This document shows, one piece after another, positions 47,035 to 56,239 of a stretch of DNA of 64,000 nt. How positions within the stretch are numbered: position 1 is the first letter of the stretch; each line of letters begins with the position of its first letter. The notes beneath the pieces were generated by a model. That model made no database searches, had not been told where the DNA came from, and saw only the letters and a program-made list of their open reading frames with translations. Source of the DNA: VYDC01 sp963667515 (lineage in GTDB: Bacteria; Chloroflexota; Dehalococcoidia; UBA2979); the NCBI GenBank assembly GCA_963667515.2, contig CAXXXY010000002.1:248001-312000 (forward strand), in the 5' to 3' direction. A program made the translations under genes and the position numbers.

Positions 47035-48453
47035 ATGCGCGTGCGATGGAGCTGGCGCGCCGTGGCGGCGTTCACGGCGCTCTCAGCGGCGATGGCTCTT
47101 GTGTGGGGTGCCGGGCCGGCCCCGGCGACAGCGGCGTCCGGCGAGCTCTCGGGCGTCCCGGCGCACGGAGCGATGGGGCTCGCGGTCTGGGGCGGCGGCG
47201 GCGTCAGCGCCCTCGTCGGAGATGCGAGCGGCCTCGGCTGCACGGTCCAGTCGATCGCTGCGAACGGCTCCCACGGGGGCGATGCGGTGCTCTACCTGCC
47301 GGGCGCCCCCGCGCTCGTGAACGGTGCCTTTCTCGCGGCGTACCCGGGCGGGGAGCTGCCGGAGACGGCCGTCGGGATCCGCTGCGCCTCGCCTTCGAGC
47401 GCCTACGCGCTGATGGTGAGCGACTCCGCGGACCGCTCCCCGGCCGAGCCGCTGCCGGGCGCCGAGCTGCTGGGGCTGGTCTACGTCTTCGTCGCCCCCG
47501 TCGACGACGTGTGGCACGTCGAATTCCACATCGACGACCCGCTCGCCGCGGGCGAGCCGGCGAGCGATGTGTGGGACGCTCCCTACGACCTCGCGGGCGC
47601 CGTCTTCGGCGGTAACGCGGGTCCCTTCGACACGAGCGCGCTTGAGCCGGGGCCGCACACGCTGACGGCCGTGATCCATCGTCGCGGCTTCGAACGGCCG
47701 ACCGAGGTCGCGACCGCGCAGTTCCGCGTGCGTGGGAGCGACCTTGCGCTCGCTGACCTGGGCTCCGGCGAGCTGCAGGGCGCGCAGCTCGCGGGGGCTG
47801 ACCTGCGGGGAGCGAATCTGAGCGGGGCCGATCTCGCGGGCGCCGACCTCCAGCACGCGCGCCTCGGGGAGGCGAGCCTGCGCGGCGCGGATCTCCAGGG
47901 CGCCGCTTTCATGGGCGCCGATCTGACCGAGGCCGACCTCCGTCTCTCCCTCCCCGCCAGCGCCGACTTCAGCGGGGCGACCCTCGCTAGGGCCCGCCTC
48001 GACTCCGTCGATCTCAGCGGCGCGAGGCTCGCGGGTGCGGATCTGCGTGGTGCGAGCTTCACCTTCGCGAATCTCCGTGCTGCCGACCTCACGGGCGCCG
48101 ACGCACGCGGCGCGAACTTCAACTCCGCTCACATTGGGTGCGTCCAGCCGTCGGCCCTGACGCCGTGCGCGGGCGGCGGGGATCTCTCGGGCGCCATCCT
48201 GAGCGGGGCGCGCTTCGTGGGCGCCGACGTGCGGGGGGTCGTGTTCACCGGGGCGACCGTCCACGGAGCCGACTTCACCGGCGCCGATCTGCGCGGCTCC
48301 CTGCTGTTCGGCGTCGACCTGGGAACGGTGATCTGGGGCGGGACGACCTGCCCGGACGGCACGCTGAGCGACGACCACGGTGCGGAGGGCTGCCAGACGC
48401 ATCTGTTCCCGGACCCGGCGCTGCACATCGAGATCGGCGACGCCATCGGGTGA
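47035..48453 (+). CDS. Secreted pentapeptide-repeat protein
   Basis: 472 residues from the ATG at 47035 (GAAGGG upstream). Signal peptide AVAAFTALSAAMALVWGAG. The first 120 residues resemble the C-terminal domain of the surface proteins at 20 and 28 kb (LYLPGAPALVNGAFLAAYPG). A linking beta domain follows, then about 35 pentapeptide repeats of the A(D/N)LxG type (GADLRGANLSGADLAGADLQ) forming a right-handed quadrilateral helix, interrupted once by a loop with two cysteines. Exported pentapeptide proteins are uncommon; gyrase-mimic function is unlikely outside the cell. A structural or adhesive role is an inference. Confidence 0.85.
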   Translation: MRVRWSWRAVAAFTALSAAMALVWGAGPAPATAASGELSGVPAHGAMGLAVWGGGGVSALVGDASGLGCTVQSIAANGSHGGDAVLYLPGAPALVNGAFLAAYPGGELPETAVGIRCASPSSAYALMVSDSADRSPAEPLPGAELLGLVYVFVAPVDDVWHVEFHIDDPLAAGEPASDVWDAPYDLAGAVFGGNAGPFDTSALEPGPHTLTAVIHRRGFERPTEVATAQFRVRGSDLALADLGSGELQGAQLAGADLRGANLSGADLAGADLQHARLGEASLRGADLQGAAFMGADLTEADLRLSLPASADFSGATLARARLDSVDLSGARLAGADLRGASFTFANLRAADLTGADARGANFNSAHIGCVQPSALTPCAGGGDLSGAILSGARFVGADVRGVVFTGATVHGADFTGADLRGSLLFGVDLGTVIWGGTTCPDGTLSDDHGAEGCQTHLFPDPALHIEIGDAIG

Positions 48454-48514
48454 CGCGCTCCGCGCCGAGCCGCTACGCTCGCGACGAGATGTGGGGGCGA
48501 CGAGGGAGGGTGGC

Positions 48515-48739
48515 GTGGCGGCGAGCGAGGAGCGGGTGGTGCGCGGGCCGGACGCGCGGGCGTGCGAGCACGAGACGCTGATGCCTCGCTGGCGCGGCCC
48601 CCAGGCGATGGGGGACGAGGCGCGCGCGATGGGCTACGTCTGCCACCGCTGCCACACCGAGTTCACGCCGCTCGCCGCTCGGGCGCTGCGGGAGGCGCGG
48701 GCGCTGGCGCTAGCGCTAGCGCACGATGGGGCGACGTAG
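48515..48739 (+). CDS. Small putative zinc-binding protein
   Basis: 74 residues. GTG at 48515 with GAGGGAGGG just upstream. ACEHETLMPRWRG and YVCHRCHTEFTP supply two Cys/His pairs (C-x-H and C-x2-C), a zinc-ribbon-like layout. It resembles short proteins of high-GC bacteria of unknown role. It precedes the IscA-type gene by 133 bases. Confidence 0.55.
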   Translation: MAASEERVVRGPDARACEHETLMPRWRGPQAMGDEARAMGYVCHRCHTEFTPLAARALREARALALALAHDGAT

Positions 48740-48872
48740 CCTCGGGCACGGTCGAGCGCTCGGCCTTGCGCCCGCAGGGCGCGGTCGCGCACGATGTAGG
48801 CGCACCGACCAGCGCCACAACGCCGCCGCCTCCCGCCATCGGCGGGGCCGCGGATCGGACCAGGGAGCGACG

Positions 48873-49190
48873 ATGCTGACCGTGACCGAGACCGCCGTGA
48901 GCCGCCTCACCGAGATCGCGAGCGAGAAGATAGGCGAGGGCGAGGGGCTGCGCGTCTTCCTCTCCGCGGGCGGCTGCGGCTGCTCCGTCTCCTTCGGGAT
49001 GGGCATCGACGACCAGCGCGACGGCGATACCGTCGCTGAGCACAGCGGGCTGCGCTTCCTGATGGACGAGCAGGCCTCGAGCGCGCTCGAGGGCGCCTCC
49101 ATCGACTACGTCGAGGACGTGATGCGGCAGGGCTTCGCGATCGACGCGCCGAACGCGCCCAGCGGCGGCGCCTGCGCCTGCGGCGGCTAG
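48873..49190 (+). CDS. Iron-sulfur carrier protein of the IscA/ErpA/HesB family
   Basis: 105 residues. ATG at 48873 behind CAGGGAGCG. The three cluster-binding cysteines are in GGCGCSVSFGM and the C-terminal CACGG. LTVTETAVSRLTEIASEK and LRFLMDEQASSALEGASIDY are typical of the family. It passes Fe-S clusters to target enzymes. No other isc/suf gene is nearby, so it cannot be named IscA or ErpA with certainty. The last 20 bases, including the stop, are duplicated directly behind it. Confidence 0.9.
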   Translation: MLTVTETAVSRLTEIASEKIGEGEGLRVFLSAGGCGCSVSFGMGIDDQRDGDTVAEHSGLRFLMDEQASSALEGASIDYVEDVMRQGFAIDAPNAPSGGACACGG

Positions 49191-49210
49191 CCTGCGCCTG
49201 CGGCGGCTAG
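49171..49210. repeat. 20-base tandem duplication at the end of the IscA-type gene
   Basis: CCTGCGCCTGCGGCGGCTAG occurs at 49171-49190 and 49191-49210; the first copy holds the last codons and the TAG stop, the second is untranslated. The second copy ends in the IS481 target. Confidence 0.9.
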
Positions 49211-49211
49211 C

Positions 49212-50261
49212 TGTACTACCCAGGAAGGTTGTTCACAGGCGGGAGGCGGGGACGGCCCCGCCGACGCCGCCGTGCGGTCGGCGGTGATTGTAGCGGTAGA
49301 GCCAGCGTGGGAGCTGGCGCAGCCGCTCGGCGTTGGAGCGGTAGGGGCGGGCGTAGGCCCACTCGTTCTGCAGGATCTGGATGAAACGCTCGGCTTTGCC
49401 GTTCGTCTGCGGGCGGTAGGGCCGCGTGTGCGACAGCCGCACGTCTGCGGCAGCGGCGGCGCCGTGGAAGCTGCGGGCGACGGTGTAGGCCTTCGCGTTG
49501 TCGGTCAGGACCCGGCGCACGCGCACGCCACGCCGGCGGAAGGCCGCGAGCGCCTGCTCGAGGAAGGCGGCGCAGCTCGCGCCACGCTCGTCGGGCAGGA
49601 CGGAGACGTAGGCGTAACGGCTGTGGTCGTCGACGGCGACGTGTAGGTACTCCAGCCCCAGCGAACGCCGCGAATGCGGCCCGGAGCGCGTCTCGGCGAA
49701 GCCAGGCGCCATTCGCTTGCCGCCGCCCTCGGGGACGCGCCCGAGCTTCTTCACGTCGAGATGCAGCAGGTCGCCGGGGGCGTCGTGCTCGTAGCGGACC
49801 GGCTCCCGGGTGACGCGGTGCAGGCGGTCGAGCCGGTTGAGGCCGCGGCGCCGCAGCACGGCGTAGACCGTGGAGCGGGCGACCCCGAGCGCCCACTGGA
49901 TGCGATGCGGCCCGAATCCCTGCGTGCGTCGCACGGCGCAGATGCGTCGCTCCAGCTCGGGCGGCGTGCGCCGGGGATGCGCGCGCGGGGCGGAGCTGCG
50001 GTCCTCGAGCCCTGCCGCTCCCTCCGCCCGGAAGCGCCCCAGCCACTTGGCAACGGTGTGGCGGGAGACGCGGAAGTGGCGAGCGACCTCAGCCTGGGGC
50101 CAGCCGGCGTCCACTTCCCGCACGAGCTCGAGTCGGGTCAGCGGCGTCAGCCGCGCGTTACGATGGGCCATGAGGGTGTCCTCTCCTCGCTACTGCCGTG
50201 CTGTCACACACAGCAGCGGGCGAGGCCCCTCATCCTGTCAACAACCTACGTGGGAACTACA
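49212..50261 (-). mobile_element. IS481-family insertion sequence, 1050 bp
   Basis: Terminal repeats start TGTACTACCCAGGAAGGTTG at 49212 and, from the right, TGTAGTTCCCACGTAGGTTG. The six-base target duplication GCTAGC is at 49206-49211 and 50262-50267, the NCTAGN target known for IS481. Complete single-gene element. Confidence 0.93.
49233..50171 (-). CDS. IS481-family transposase
   Basis: 312 residues. HTH regions RLELVREVDAGWPQAEVARH and FRVSRHTVAKWLGRF lead to the DDE domain: D in LLHLDVKKLGRV, D in RVLTDNAKAYTV, E in TNGKAERFIQILQNEW. The frame is intact and covers nearly the full element, so it may be active. It separates the IscA-type gene from the flavin-reductase-like gene. Confidence 0.94.
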   Translation of the reverse strand: MAHRNARLTPLTRLELVREVDAGWPQAEVARHFRVSRHTVAKWLGRFRAEGAAGLEDRSSAPRAHPRRTPPELERRICAVRRTQGFGPHRIQWALGVARSTVYAVLRRRGLNRLDRLHRVTREPVRYEHDAPGDLLHLDVKKLGRVPEGGGKRMAPGFAETRSGPHSRRSLGLEYLHVAVDDHSRYAYVSVLPDERGASCAAFLEQALAAFRRRGVRVRRVLTDNAKAYTVARSFHGAAAAADVRLSHTRPYRPQTNGKAERFIQILQNEWAYARPYRSNAERLRQLPRWLYRYNHRRPHGGVGGAVPASRL

Positions 50262-50397
50262 GCTAGCCCGCGCCGCGCCCGGCGACGGCGCCCTGACGCC
50301 CCGCCGCTCCCCGCCACCCAGCGCCGGACCGCGCTTCGCGGCTGCGTCGCGGCCTGCCGGCCATCGGCGGCGGCCGCCCGCGCCGTACACTCGTCCC

Positions 50398-51228
50398 GTG
50401 GCGATCGACGAGCTCTTCCGAGACGAGCCGCCGGGGACCGAGTCGCGCCCGCCCGCGGCGGCGCTGCGGCTGCTCACGGGCGGCGCCGTCTCGCTGCTGA
50501 GCGCCCGCTACCGCGGTCGCGTCAACGTCATGCCGGTGGCGTGGCAGGCGCCGCTCTCCGCTGAGCCGCCGCTGATCGGCGTCGCGATCCACGAGTCGCG
50601 CTTCACGATGGAGCTGGTGAGCCACGCCGAGGAGTTCGCGCTCAGCTTCCCCACGCGCGCGCTGATCCACCACGTGCAGTACCTCGGCGCGCTCAGCGGC
50701 GAACAGATCGACAAGCTCGAGGTCACGCGGCTGGAGAGCTTCTCGCCGCGCCACGTCACGGCGCCGCTGATCGCGGGCTGCGCCGCTTGGGTGGAGTGCG
50801 AGGTGGTGCAGGTGCTGCCGGTGGGCGACCACCAGCTGGTGCTGGGGCACCCGCTGGCCGTGCTCGTCGATCCCGTCGCCTTCGACGAGCGCTGGCGGCC
50901 GGAGGCGCCCGAGGAGCGGCGCCCGCTCCACTACCTGGGCGACGCGCGCTACGGCGTGCTGGGGCGGCTGCTGGAGGCGCGGCTGCCCGCGGCCGGCGAG
51001 TCGCCCGATCGCGCGCTCAGCGAGCGCATCGCCGAGGAGCTGGAGCTCGACCGCGAGACGCGCGAGCGCCGCGAGCAGGAGCGCGAGCGGCTGCGCGAGG
51101 AGGTGGCCGAGGGGCAGGCGATCGACCTCGGCGCGTGGGAGGCGGAGGAGCTGCCGCCGCTCGATCTCAAGCTCGGCGTGGTGATCGACTCCCCGCCCGG
51201 CGACGACGCCCGCGACCAGCGCCCCTAA
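50398..51228 (+). CDS. Flavin-reductase-like FMN-binding split-barrel protein
   Basis: 276 residues from the GTG at 50398. The split barrel is recognised by GGAVSLLSARYRGRVNVMPV, PPLIGVAIHESRFTMELVSH and EEFALSFPTRALIHHVQYLG, then the strand WVECEVVQVLPVGDHQLVLG. Such domains bind FMN and reduce it with NAD(P)H or serve as flavoprotein partners. The last 80 residues form a charged helix (ERIAEELELDRETRERREQE), unusual for the family. Function beyond flavin binding unknown. Confidence 0.8.
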   Translation: MAIDELFRDEPPGTESRPPAAALRLLTGGAVSLLSARYRGRVNVMPVAWQAPLSAEPPLIGVAIHESRFTMELVSHAEEFALSFPTRALIHHVQYLGALSGEQIDKLEVTRLESFSPRHVTAPLIAGCAAWVECEVVQVLPVGDHQLVLGHPLAVLVDPVAFDERWRPEAPEERRPLHYLGDARYGVLGRLLEARLPAAGESPDRALSERIAEELELDRETRERREQERERLREEVAEGQAIDLGAWEAEELPPLDLKLGVVIDSPPGDDARDQRP

Positions 51229-51301
51229 GAGGCTCGACGGTTCGGAGGCAGAGCGCGGGCGCCAGGCGCGGCCGCGGGTGCTGCGACGAGCGCGGGGTGC
51301 T

Positions 51302-52176
51302 CTAGGCGCCGCGGGTGCTGGCCTCGTCGGCGACCGTCTCGGCCGCGGCGATCGGCGCCTCGTCTTCGGGCTCGGCGCCGCGCAGCAGCGGCTGCGGACG
51401 CGGGCGCGTCACGCTCTCCGCCATCCGCCGGTCGGCGCTGTCCGCCGCCTCCAGCACCGCGCGCAGGTGCTCGGACTGCGTCGCCGCCTGCTGGATGCGC
51501 GCGCGCAGAGTGTTCACGGTGGCGACGATCTCGGCGGGTCCGCCTCCCCGTCCGTGGCGAGGGCGGCGAGCGTCGCCTCGCGCTCGGCGAGGTACTCGCG
51601 CGCCTGCACGAAGGTGTCGGATCACATCGCGTCGAGCGTCCGCATCAGCACCTTGCGTTGCTCTGACAGGTTGCGCTCCAGCGCCTCGATCTCGGAATCG
51701 AAGCGCGCGCGCGCCGACTCCACGGCGTCGCGCTGATCCTCGGCGTAGCCGACGAAGGCGGCGCGCTGCTCCTCGATCTGGTCGCGCGTCTCGTCCACGC
51801 GGCGCCGCTGGTCGACGATGTAGCCGGAGAAGGCGCGCGAGACGAAGTCCGAGCTGGCCTCGCTGCCGCCGATGCGCTCCTCGAGCGCGCCGAGGTTGCG
51901 CTCCTCGCTCGCGGCGTACTCCTTCAGCGGCCGCAGCCGCTCCTCCAGGTTGCCCAGCAGCTGGCGCATCGTCTGTTGCTGGCGCAGCAATAGCTCCGCA
52001 ACGGGCGAGAGCTCGTGCTCGGTCTGCTCGCGCATCTCGCGCAGCAGCTCCTCGTCGGAGACGAAGTAGGCGCCGATGCGCTGGAGCCGTGCGGAAGCGA
52101 GGGAGGAGACGCCCAGGCCGGCGGAAGCGACCTCCGTCTCGCCCTGCTCGTGTTCGCGTCCCCTCACGAAACGCAT
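51302..52176 (-). pseudogene. Coiled-coil protein with in-frame TGA and a frameshift
   Basis: ATG at 52176 (MRFVRGREHEQGETEVAS). Long alpha-helical coiled coil: SDEELLREMREQTEHELSPV, ERLRPLKEYAASEERNLG, VDETRDQIEEQRAAFVGYAE. A TGA near 51622 follows RTLDAM; the same frame continues protein-like (SDTFVQAREYLAEREATLAA) and then shifts near 51540 to VNTLRARIQQAATQSEHLRA and the acidic end. Two lesions in one gene suggest decay or a poor consensus. Layout resembles cytoplasmic scaffold proteins; no family is recognised. Confidence 0.6.
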
Positions 52177-52267
52177 CCTCCGATCCCCTCTCCGCGCGCC
52201 CGGCGACGGCGCCGGGAAGAGCGGCGATCGCGCCCCCCGGGCCCACCCCCCGCCGCGGGCGCCCAGC

Positions 52268-53482
52268 CTATGACGCGTGATGAGCGCGGGCCCCCGCCCC
52301 GTGGCGAGCGCGATCCCGGGCACGAGCGCCACCAGCGCGGCGACCGCCGCGAGCAGCCCGACGCCCGTCGGCTGCCGCCACCACGGCGTCGTGGAGCCGC
52401 CCGGCGCGACCTCGATCGCGGGCGTCGCCGACCCGCCGCCCGCCGCATCGCCCGCCGCGCCGCCGCTCGCCGGGACCGGCGCCAGCGCCTCCGGGACGGC
52501 CAGGGGGGCCGCGCTCGCCTCCGGAGAGAGCCTCCGTCGGTGCCGCGGACGCGCCGCTGTCCGCCGTCGATGCCGCCGCCGGCGGCGTGGCGACGACGAG
52601 CGGATCGGCGACCGGCGCCGCGAAGCCCTCGTAGACCAGCGCGGAGATGCCGCGGATCGCGTCGTAGGCGGCGGGGAAGTCGCCGTCGTGGCGGGTGAGC
52701 GCGACGATCACGTAGTCGCCGCCCGCGGCCTGCACGATGCCGGCGTCGTGCAGGTAGTCCTCCATCAGCCCCGTCTTGTGGGCGATCGGCAGCCCCTCCG
52801 GCAGTCCCTCCGGCAGCAGGTTGCGGATCTGCTGCCCGCCCAGCAGCGTGAGCATCTCCGCGCTCGCCTCCGGCGAGACGACCTCCCCGGCGTAGAGCCG
52901 CTCGAAGAAGAGCGCGACGTCGGCTGGGCTGGTGACGAAGTCCGTGCCGAGGACGGTCTGCCCCATCCCCAGCAGGCCGGCGTGCGCTGCGACCTCCGCA
53001 TGCGTCAGCCGCTCGCGCAGGGCGTGCGCCGTCGCGTTGTCGGACTGCCGGATCATCAGCTCGATCGCGCGCTGCGCCGTGAGCGTCAGCGGCTCGGCGG
53101 GCGCCGTGCCCGACGGGTCGTCGATGTAGTGGCGCGGCAGCAGCTCGATCTCCTCGTCGAAGGCGAAGCTGCCATCGGCGCGCTGCTCGTACGCCTCGGC
53201 CATCACCAGCAGCTTGTAGAGCGAGGCCGTGCGGAAGACCGTCTCCACCCCCAGCTCGCAGCGCGCCCCGTCCGCGAGGTCGACGACCACGATGCCGAGC
53301 TCGACGGTGGCGGAGTCCGCGCGGTCGCGGATGCCCGAGCAGTCGTCGCCCAGGCCGGCGTGCGCCGCCGGGGCGCGCAGCGCGGCGCCGAGCAGTAGCG
53401 CCAGCGCGAGCGCCGCCGGGAGCGCGAGAGCGGTGAGCGCGCGACACGCGTGCGACCGCGCGTGCGCAAGGGGGATCGGCAC
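52268..53482 (-). CDS. Exported beta-lactamase-fold serine hydrolase, frameshifted at the 3' end
   Basis: GTG at 53482 with GGAG upstream. Signal peptide ALTALALPAALALALLLGAA. Class A beta-lactamase/PBP motifs: TASLYKL (SxxK), RQSDNATAHA (SDN) and IAHKTGLMEDY (KTG). ALLFFERLYAGEVV-like helices and DYVIVALTRHDGDFPAAYDA complete the fold. The Glu166 equivalent is not obvious, so true beta-lactamase activity is uncertain. After residue about 310 the frame shifts near 52530; the other frame codes a Pro/Ala linker and a membrane helix (VGLLAAVAALVALVPGIAL), so the intact protein is probably C-terminally anchored. Confidence 0.75.
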   Translation of the reverse strand: MPIPLAHARSHACRALTALALPAALALALLLGAALRAPAAHAGLGDDCSGIRDRADSATVELGIVVVDLADGARCELGVETVFRTASLYKLLVMAEAYEQRADGSFAFDEEIELLPRHYIDDPSGTAPAEPLTLTAQRAIELMIRQSDNATAHALRERLTHAEVAAHAGLLGMGQTVLGTDFVTSPADVALFFERLYAGEVVSPEASAEMLTLLGGQQIRNLLPEGLPEGLPIAHKTGLMEDYLHDAGIVQAAGGDYVIVALTRHDGDFPAAYDAIRGISALVYEGFAAPVADPLVVATPPAAASTADSGASAAPTEALSGGERGPPGRPGGAGAGPGERRRGGRCGGRRVGDARDRGRAGRLHDAVVAAADGRRAARGGRRAGGARARDRARHGAGARAHHAS

Positions 53483-53599
53483 GTGCGCTCCTGCTGGGCT
53501 CGTTCGCGCGGGAGGGGCCTCCGGAGACGCCGCCACGCGTCTCCTCGCCTCAGTCGCTCCCTGACCACGATTATTCTCGGCAACCCCCCCGCCGATCAA

Positions 53600-53857
53600 G
53601 CAGCGTTCCGCTGCACTCGAGGGGCTGCCGCCGGCCACGAGGGGTGTCGAGCGACGAGCGGGGCGGCGGGCGGCGAAGAGGGCTTGCGTCACGTCGCCTG
53701 TCGCGGAGTGGCAGCGGGAGCTCACCCTCGGCGGAATCGCCCCCCGGGGCCCATCCCGAGCTGCGCCGCGCAAGCTCTCTTCGCCGCCCCACGATCCGCT
53801 CGTCGCCCGACACCCCTCGTGGCCGGCGGCAGCCCCTCGAGTGCAGCGGAACGCTGC
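53600..53857. repeat. MITE-like element 1, 62-base inverted termini
   Basis: 258 bases. The outer 62 bases of each end (53600-53661 and 53796-53857) are near-perfect inverted copies, starting GCAGCGTTCCGCTGCACTCG. The innermost hairpin GCAGCG-TTC-CGCTGC is at each tip. No coding content. Confidence 0.75.
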
Positions 53858-54029
53858 CTGCCTTGACGGGCGGGGGAAAGGGTGAGCATTATCCCGCGGG
53901 GGTCGTGCGGCGCCCCTGCTCCCGCGCTCGGCGCGCTGTGCGCGTGGGGCGATAGCGAAGCCGCGCAGGTCACATCGAGCACGGCGCCGCGCCCGGCCAT
54001 CGGGCGGGACGGCAGCGGGGGAGGCACAC

Positions 54030-55139
54030 GTGGACCTCGGGCTGAGCGAGCAGCAAGAGCTGCTGAAGAACGCGGCGCGCGAGTTCCTCGAGAACGAGTG
54101 CCCGGAGACCCTCGTCCGCGAGATGGAAGAGGACGACAAGGGCTACTCGCCGGAGCTCTGGTCAAAGATGGCGGAGCAAGGCTGGCAGGGCCTGCTCATC
54201 CCCGAGGAGTACGGCGGCGCCGGCTTCGACTTCCTCGACCTCTCAGTGCTGCTGGAGGAGTTCGGGCGGGCGCTGGTGCCCGGGCCATTCATGTCCACGG
54301 TGCTGGGTGGCGCGGTGCCGCTGATGGTCGCCGGCTCCGACGCGCAGAAGCAGGAGTTCCTCCCGAAGATCGCCTCGGGCGAGGCGATCTTCACGCTGGC
54401 GCTCACCGAGCCGACCGCCCGCTTCGACGAGCAGGGCATCGAGGCGCAGGCCACCGTCTCCGGCAGCGACGTCACGCTGAACGGCACCAAGCTCTTCGTC
54501 TCCGACGCCAACGTGGCCGACTACATGGTGGTCGCGGCGAAGTCCTCCAAGGGCACGACGCTCGCGATCGTCCCGACGAACCAGCCGGGCGTGAAGATCA
54601 CGCAGCTCCTCACCATCGCGCGCGACAAGCAGTGCGAGGTGGTGCTGGAGAACGCGACCGGCCAGCTCCTCGGCGCCGAGGGCAAGGGCTGGGAGCTGCT
54701 GGAGCCGGTCATCCAGCGCTACACCGTCGCGGAGGCCGCCTACCTCGTCGGCCTCGCGCAGATGGACTTCGAGATCTCGGTCGACTACGCCAAGGAACGC
54801 GTGCAGTTCGGCCGGCCGATCGGCTCGTTCCAGGCGATCCAGCACAAGTGCGCTGACATGGTCACGGACGTCGATGGCTCGCGCTTCATCGTGTACAAGG
54901 CCGCGTGGTCGGTGAACACGGACCAGCCCGACCGGCAGATGGCCGTGAACATGGCGAAGGCGTGGACCTCGGACGCCACGCGGCGCGTGGTCGCGCACGG
55001 CCAGCAGATCCACGGCGGCATCGGCTTCACCAAGGACTACAAGATCCAGCTCTACTACCGCCGCCAGAAGCGGGCGGAGCTGGCGTTCGGCGACACCGAG
55101 CACCACCGCGAGCTGGTCGCCCAGCAGCTCGGTATCTGA
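54030..55139 (+). CDS. Acyl-CoA dehydrogenase
   Basis: 369 residues, GTG start with GGGGGAGG upstream. FAD enzyme that makes the alpha-beta double bond in acyl-CoA thioesters. N-terminal helical domain (LSEQQELLKNAAREFLENEC, GLLIPEEYGGAGFDFLDLSV), middle barrel (ALTEPTARFDEQGI, GTKLFVSDANVADYMVVAA) and C-terminal helices with ERVQFGRPIGSFQAIQHKCA and QIHGGIGFTKDYKIQLYYRR, all typical. Substrate not predictable. A single gene followed by a good terminator. Confidence 0.93.
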   Translation: MDLGLSEQQELLKNAAREFLENECPETLVREMEEDDKGYSPELWSKMAEQGWQGLLIPEEYGGAGFDFLDLSVLLEEFGRALVPGPFMSTVLGGAVPLMVAGSDAQKQEFLPKIASGEAIFTLALTEPTARFDEQGIEAQATVSGSDVTLNGTKLFVSDANVADYMVVAAKSSKGTTLAIVPTNQPGVKITQLLTIARDKQCEVVLENATGQLLGAEGKGWELLEPVIQRYTVAEAAYLVGLAQMDFEISVDYAKERVQFGRPIGSFQAIQHKCADMVTDVDGSRFIVYKAAWSVNTDQPDRQMAVNMAKAWTSDATRRVVAHGQQIHGGIGFTKDYKIQLYYRRQKRAELAFGDTEHHRELVAQQLGI

Positions 55140-55144
55140 GCGAG

Positions 55145-55349
55145 GCAGCGTTCCGCTGCACCTCAGGGCTGCCGCTCCTTAGAAGAGGGAACCCGGCGCG
55201 ACGAGAGCCGCCCCGAGAGGGGCGGCTTCTTCGTCCCCGCACGAAACCCCTCAGATCGCGTTGCTCACCGACGCCTGTCAGCACCGGCGGCAGCCCCTCG
55301 AATGCAACGGAACGTTGCCGGCAGCCCCTCGAGTGCAGCGGAACGACGC
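55145..55349. repeat. MITE-like element 2
   Basis: Left end GCAGCGTTCCGCTGCACCTC at 55145, six bases after the acyl-CoA dehydrogenase stop; right end complementary (CGGCGGCAGCCCCTCGAATG) to 55318, followed by one more right-end copy to 55349. The middle shares GGCTTC(T/C)TC(G/T)TCCCCGCACG with element 3. Confidence 0.7.
55207..55231 (+). terminator. Rho-independent terminator inside MITE-like element 2
   Basis: GCCGCCCC, loop GAGA, GGGGCGGC, then TTCTTC. Located 68 bases after the acyl-CoA dehydrogenase stop. Confidence 0.65.
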
Positions 55350-55429
55350 CGCTGCTGAGATAAGATCGAGGGGCGAGTCGCACACGGCCTCGCACCCCGG
55401 CGGCACGCGCGGTGGGGGTAGGCGAGCGA

Positions 55430-56239
55430 TGAACAACGTGAAGACCGTCGTGCTGCTGGCGGCGATCAGCGGGCTGCTGGTGGCCATCGGCGGCGCCGTC
55501 GGCGGGCTGAGCGGCGCGGTGCTGTTCCTCGGCATCGCGATCGCGATGAACTTCGGCAGCTACTGGTTCTCCGCGGACATCGTCCTGCGCTCGGCGCACG
55601 CGCAGGAGATCGAGCGCGCAGGACCCGGCGCTGTTCGCGATGATCGAGGGCATCGCGCGTGACGCCGGGATGCCGATGCCGCGCGTCTATGTCATGGACT
55701 CGCCGCAGCCGAACGCCTTCGCGACGGGGCGCTCGCCGAAGCACGCGGCCGTCGCGGTGACCACCGGCATCCGCGAGCTGCTGACGGAGCGCGAGCTGCG
55801 CGGCGTGCTGGGCCACGAGCTGGCGCACGTCAAGAACTGCGACATCCTCACCTCCTCGATCGTGGCGACCATCGCGAGCGCGATCTCGCTGATCGGCTTC
55901 ATCGGCTTCTGGTTCGGCGGGCGCCGCGGCGGGGCGGGCAGCCTGCTGGCGCTGATCGTGGCGCCGATCGCGGCGACGCTGATCCAGCTCGGCATCAGCC
56001 GCGCGCGCGAGTACCAGGCGGACCGCGACGGCGCGCGCATCGTGGGCGACCCGGAGGGCCTCGCCTCGGCGCTCGCCAAGCTGCAGGCCGGCGCCGAGCG
56101 CCCGCGCATGCCGGTGCCGGAGTCGACCGCGCACCTCTTCATCGTCAACCCGCTGCGCGGCGGCAAGGTGGGCGGCTGGTTCTCGACGCACCCCCCGCTG
56201 GAGGAGCGCGTCGCGCGCCTCCGGAAGCTGCGCGAGCGT
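55430..56239 (+). CDS. htpX: HtpX-like membrane zinc protease, frameshifted and lacking a clear stop
   Basis: ATG at 55430. Two helices at the start (VVLLAAISGLLVAIGG, AVLFLGIAIAMNFGSYWF), then the frame shifts around 55610-55620; the other frame continues DPALFAMIEGIARDAGMPMP, RVYVMDSPQPNAFATGR and the metal motif HELAH in GVLGHELAHVKNCD, then two more helices, the third zinc ligand region (REYQADRDGARIVG) and the conserved FSTHPPLEERVARLRKL. No stop follows: the frame runs into a MITE-like element and beyond to 57502. HtpX degrades damaged membrane proteins. One base change would repair the shift, so it may be functional in the real genome. Confidence 0.8.

Noticed and set aside
46990..47615. 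Separate gene ahead of the pentapeptide protein
   Set aside because: Shifted frame over its signal peptide and first domain; the frame with signal peptide and repeats is the real one.
49216..50046. Second gene in the IS481 element
   Set aside because: Arg/Pro-rich alternative frame of the transposase.
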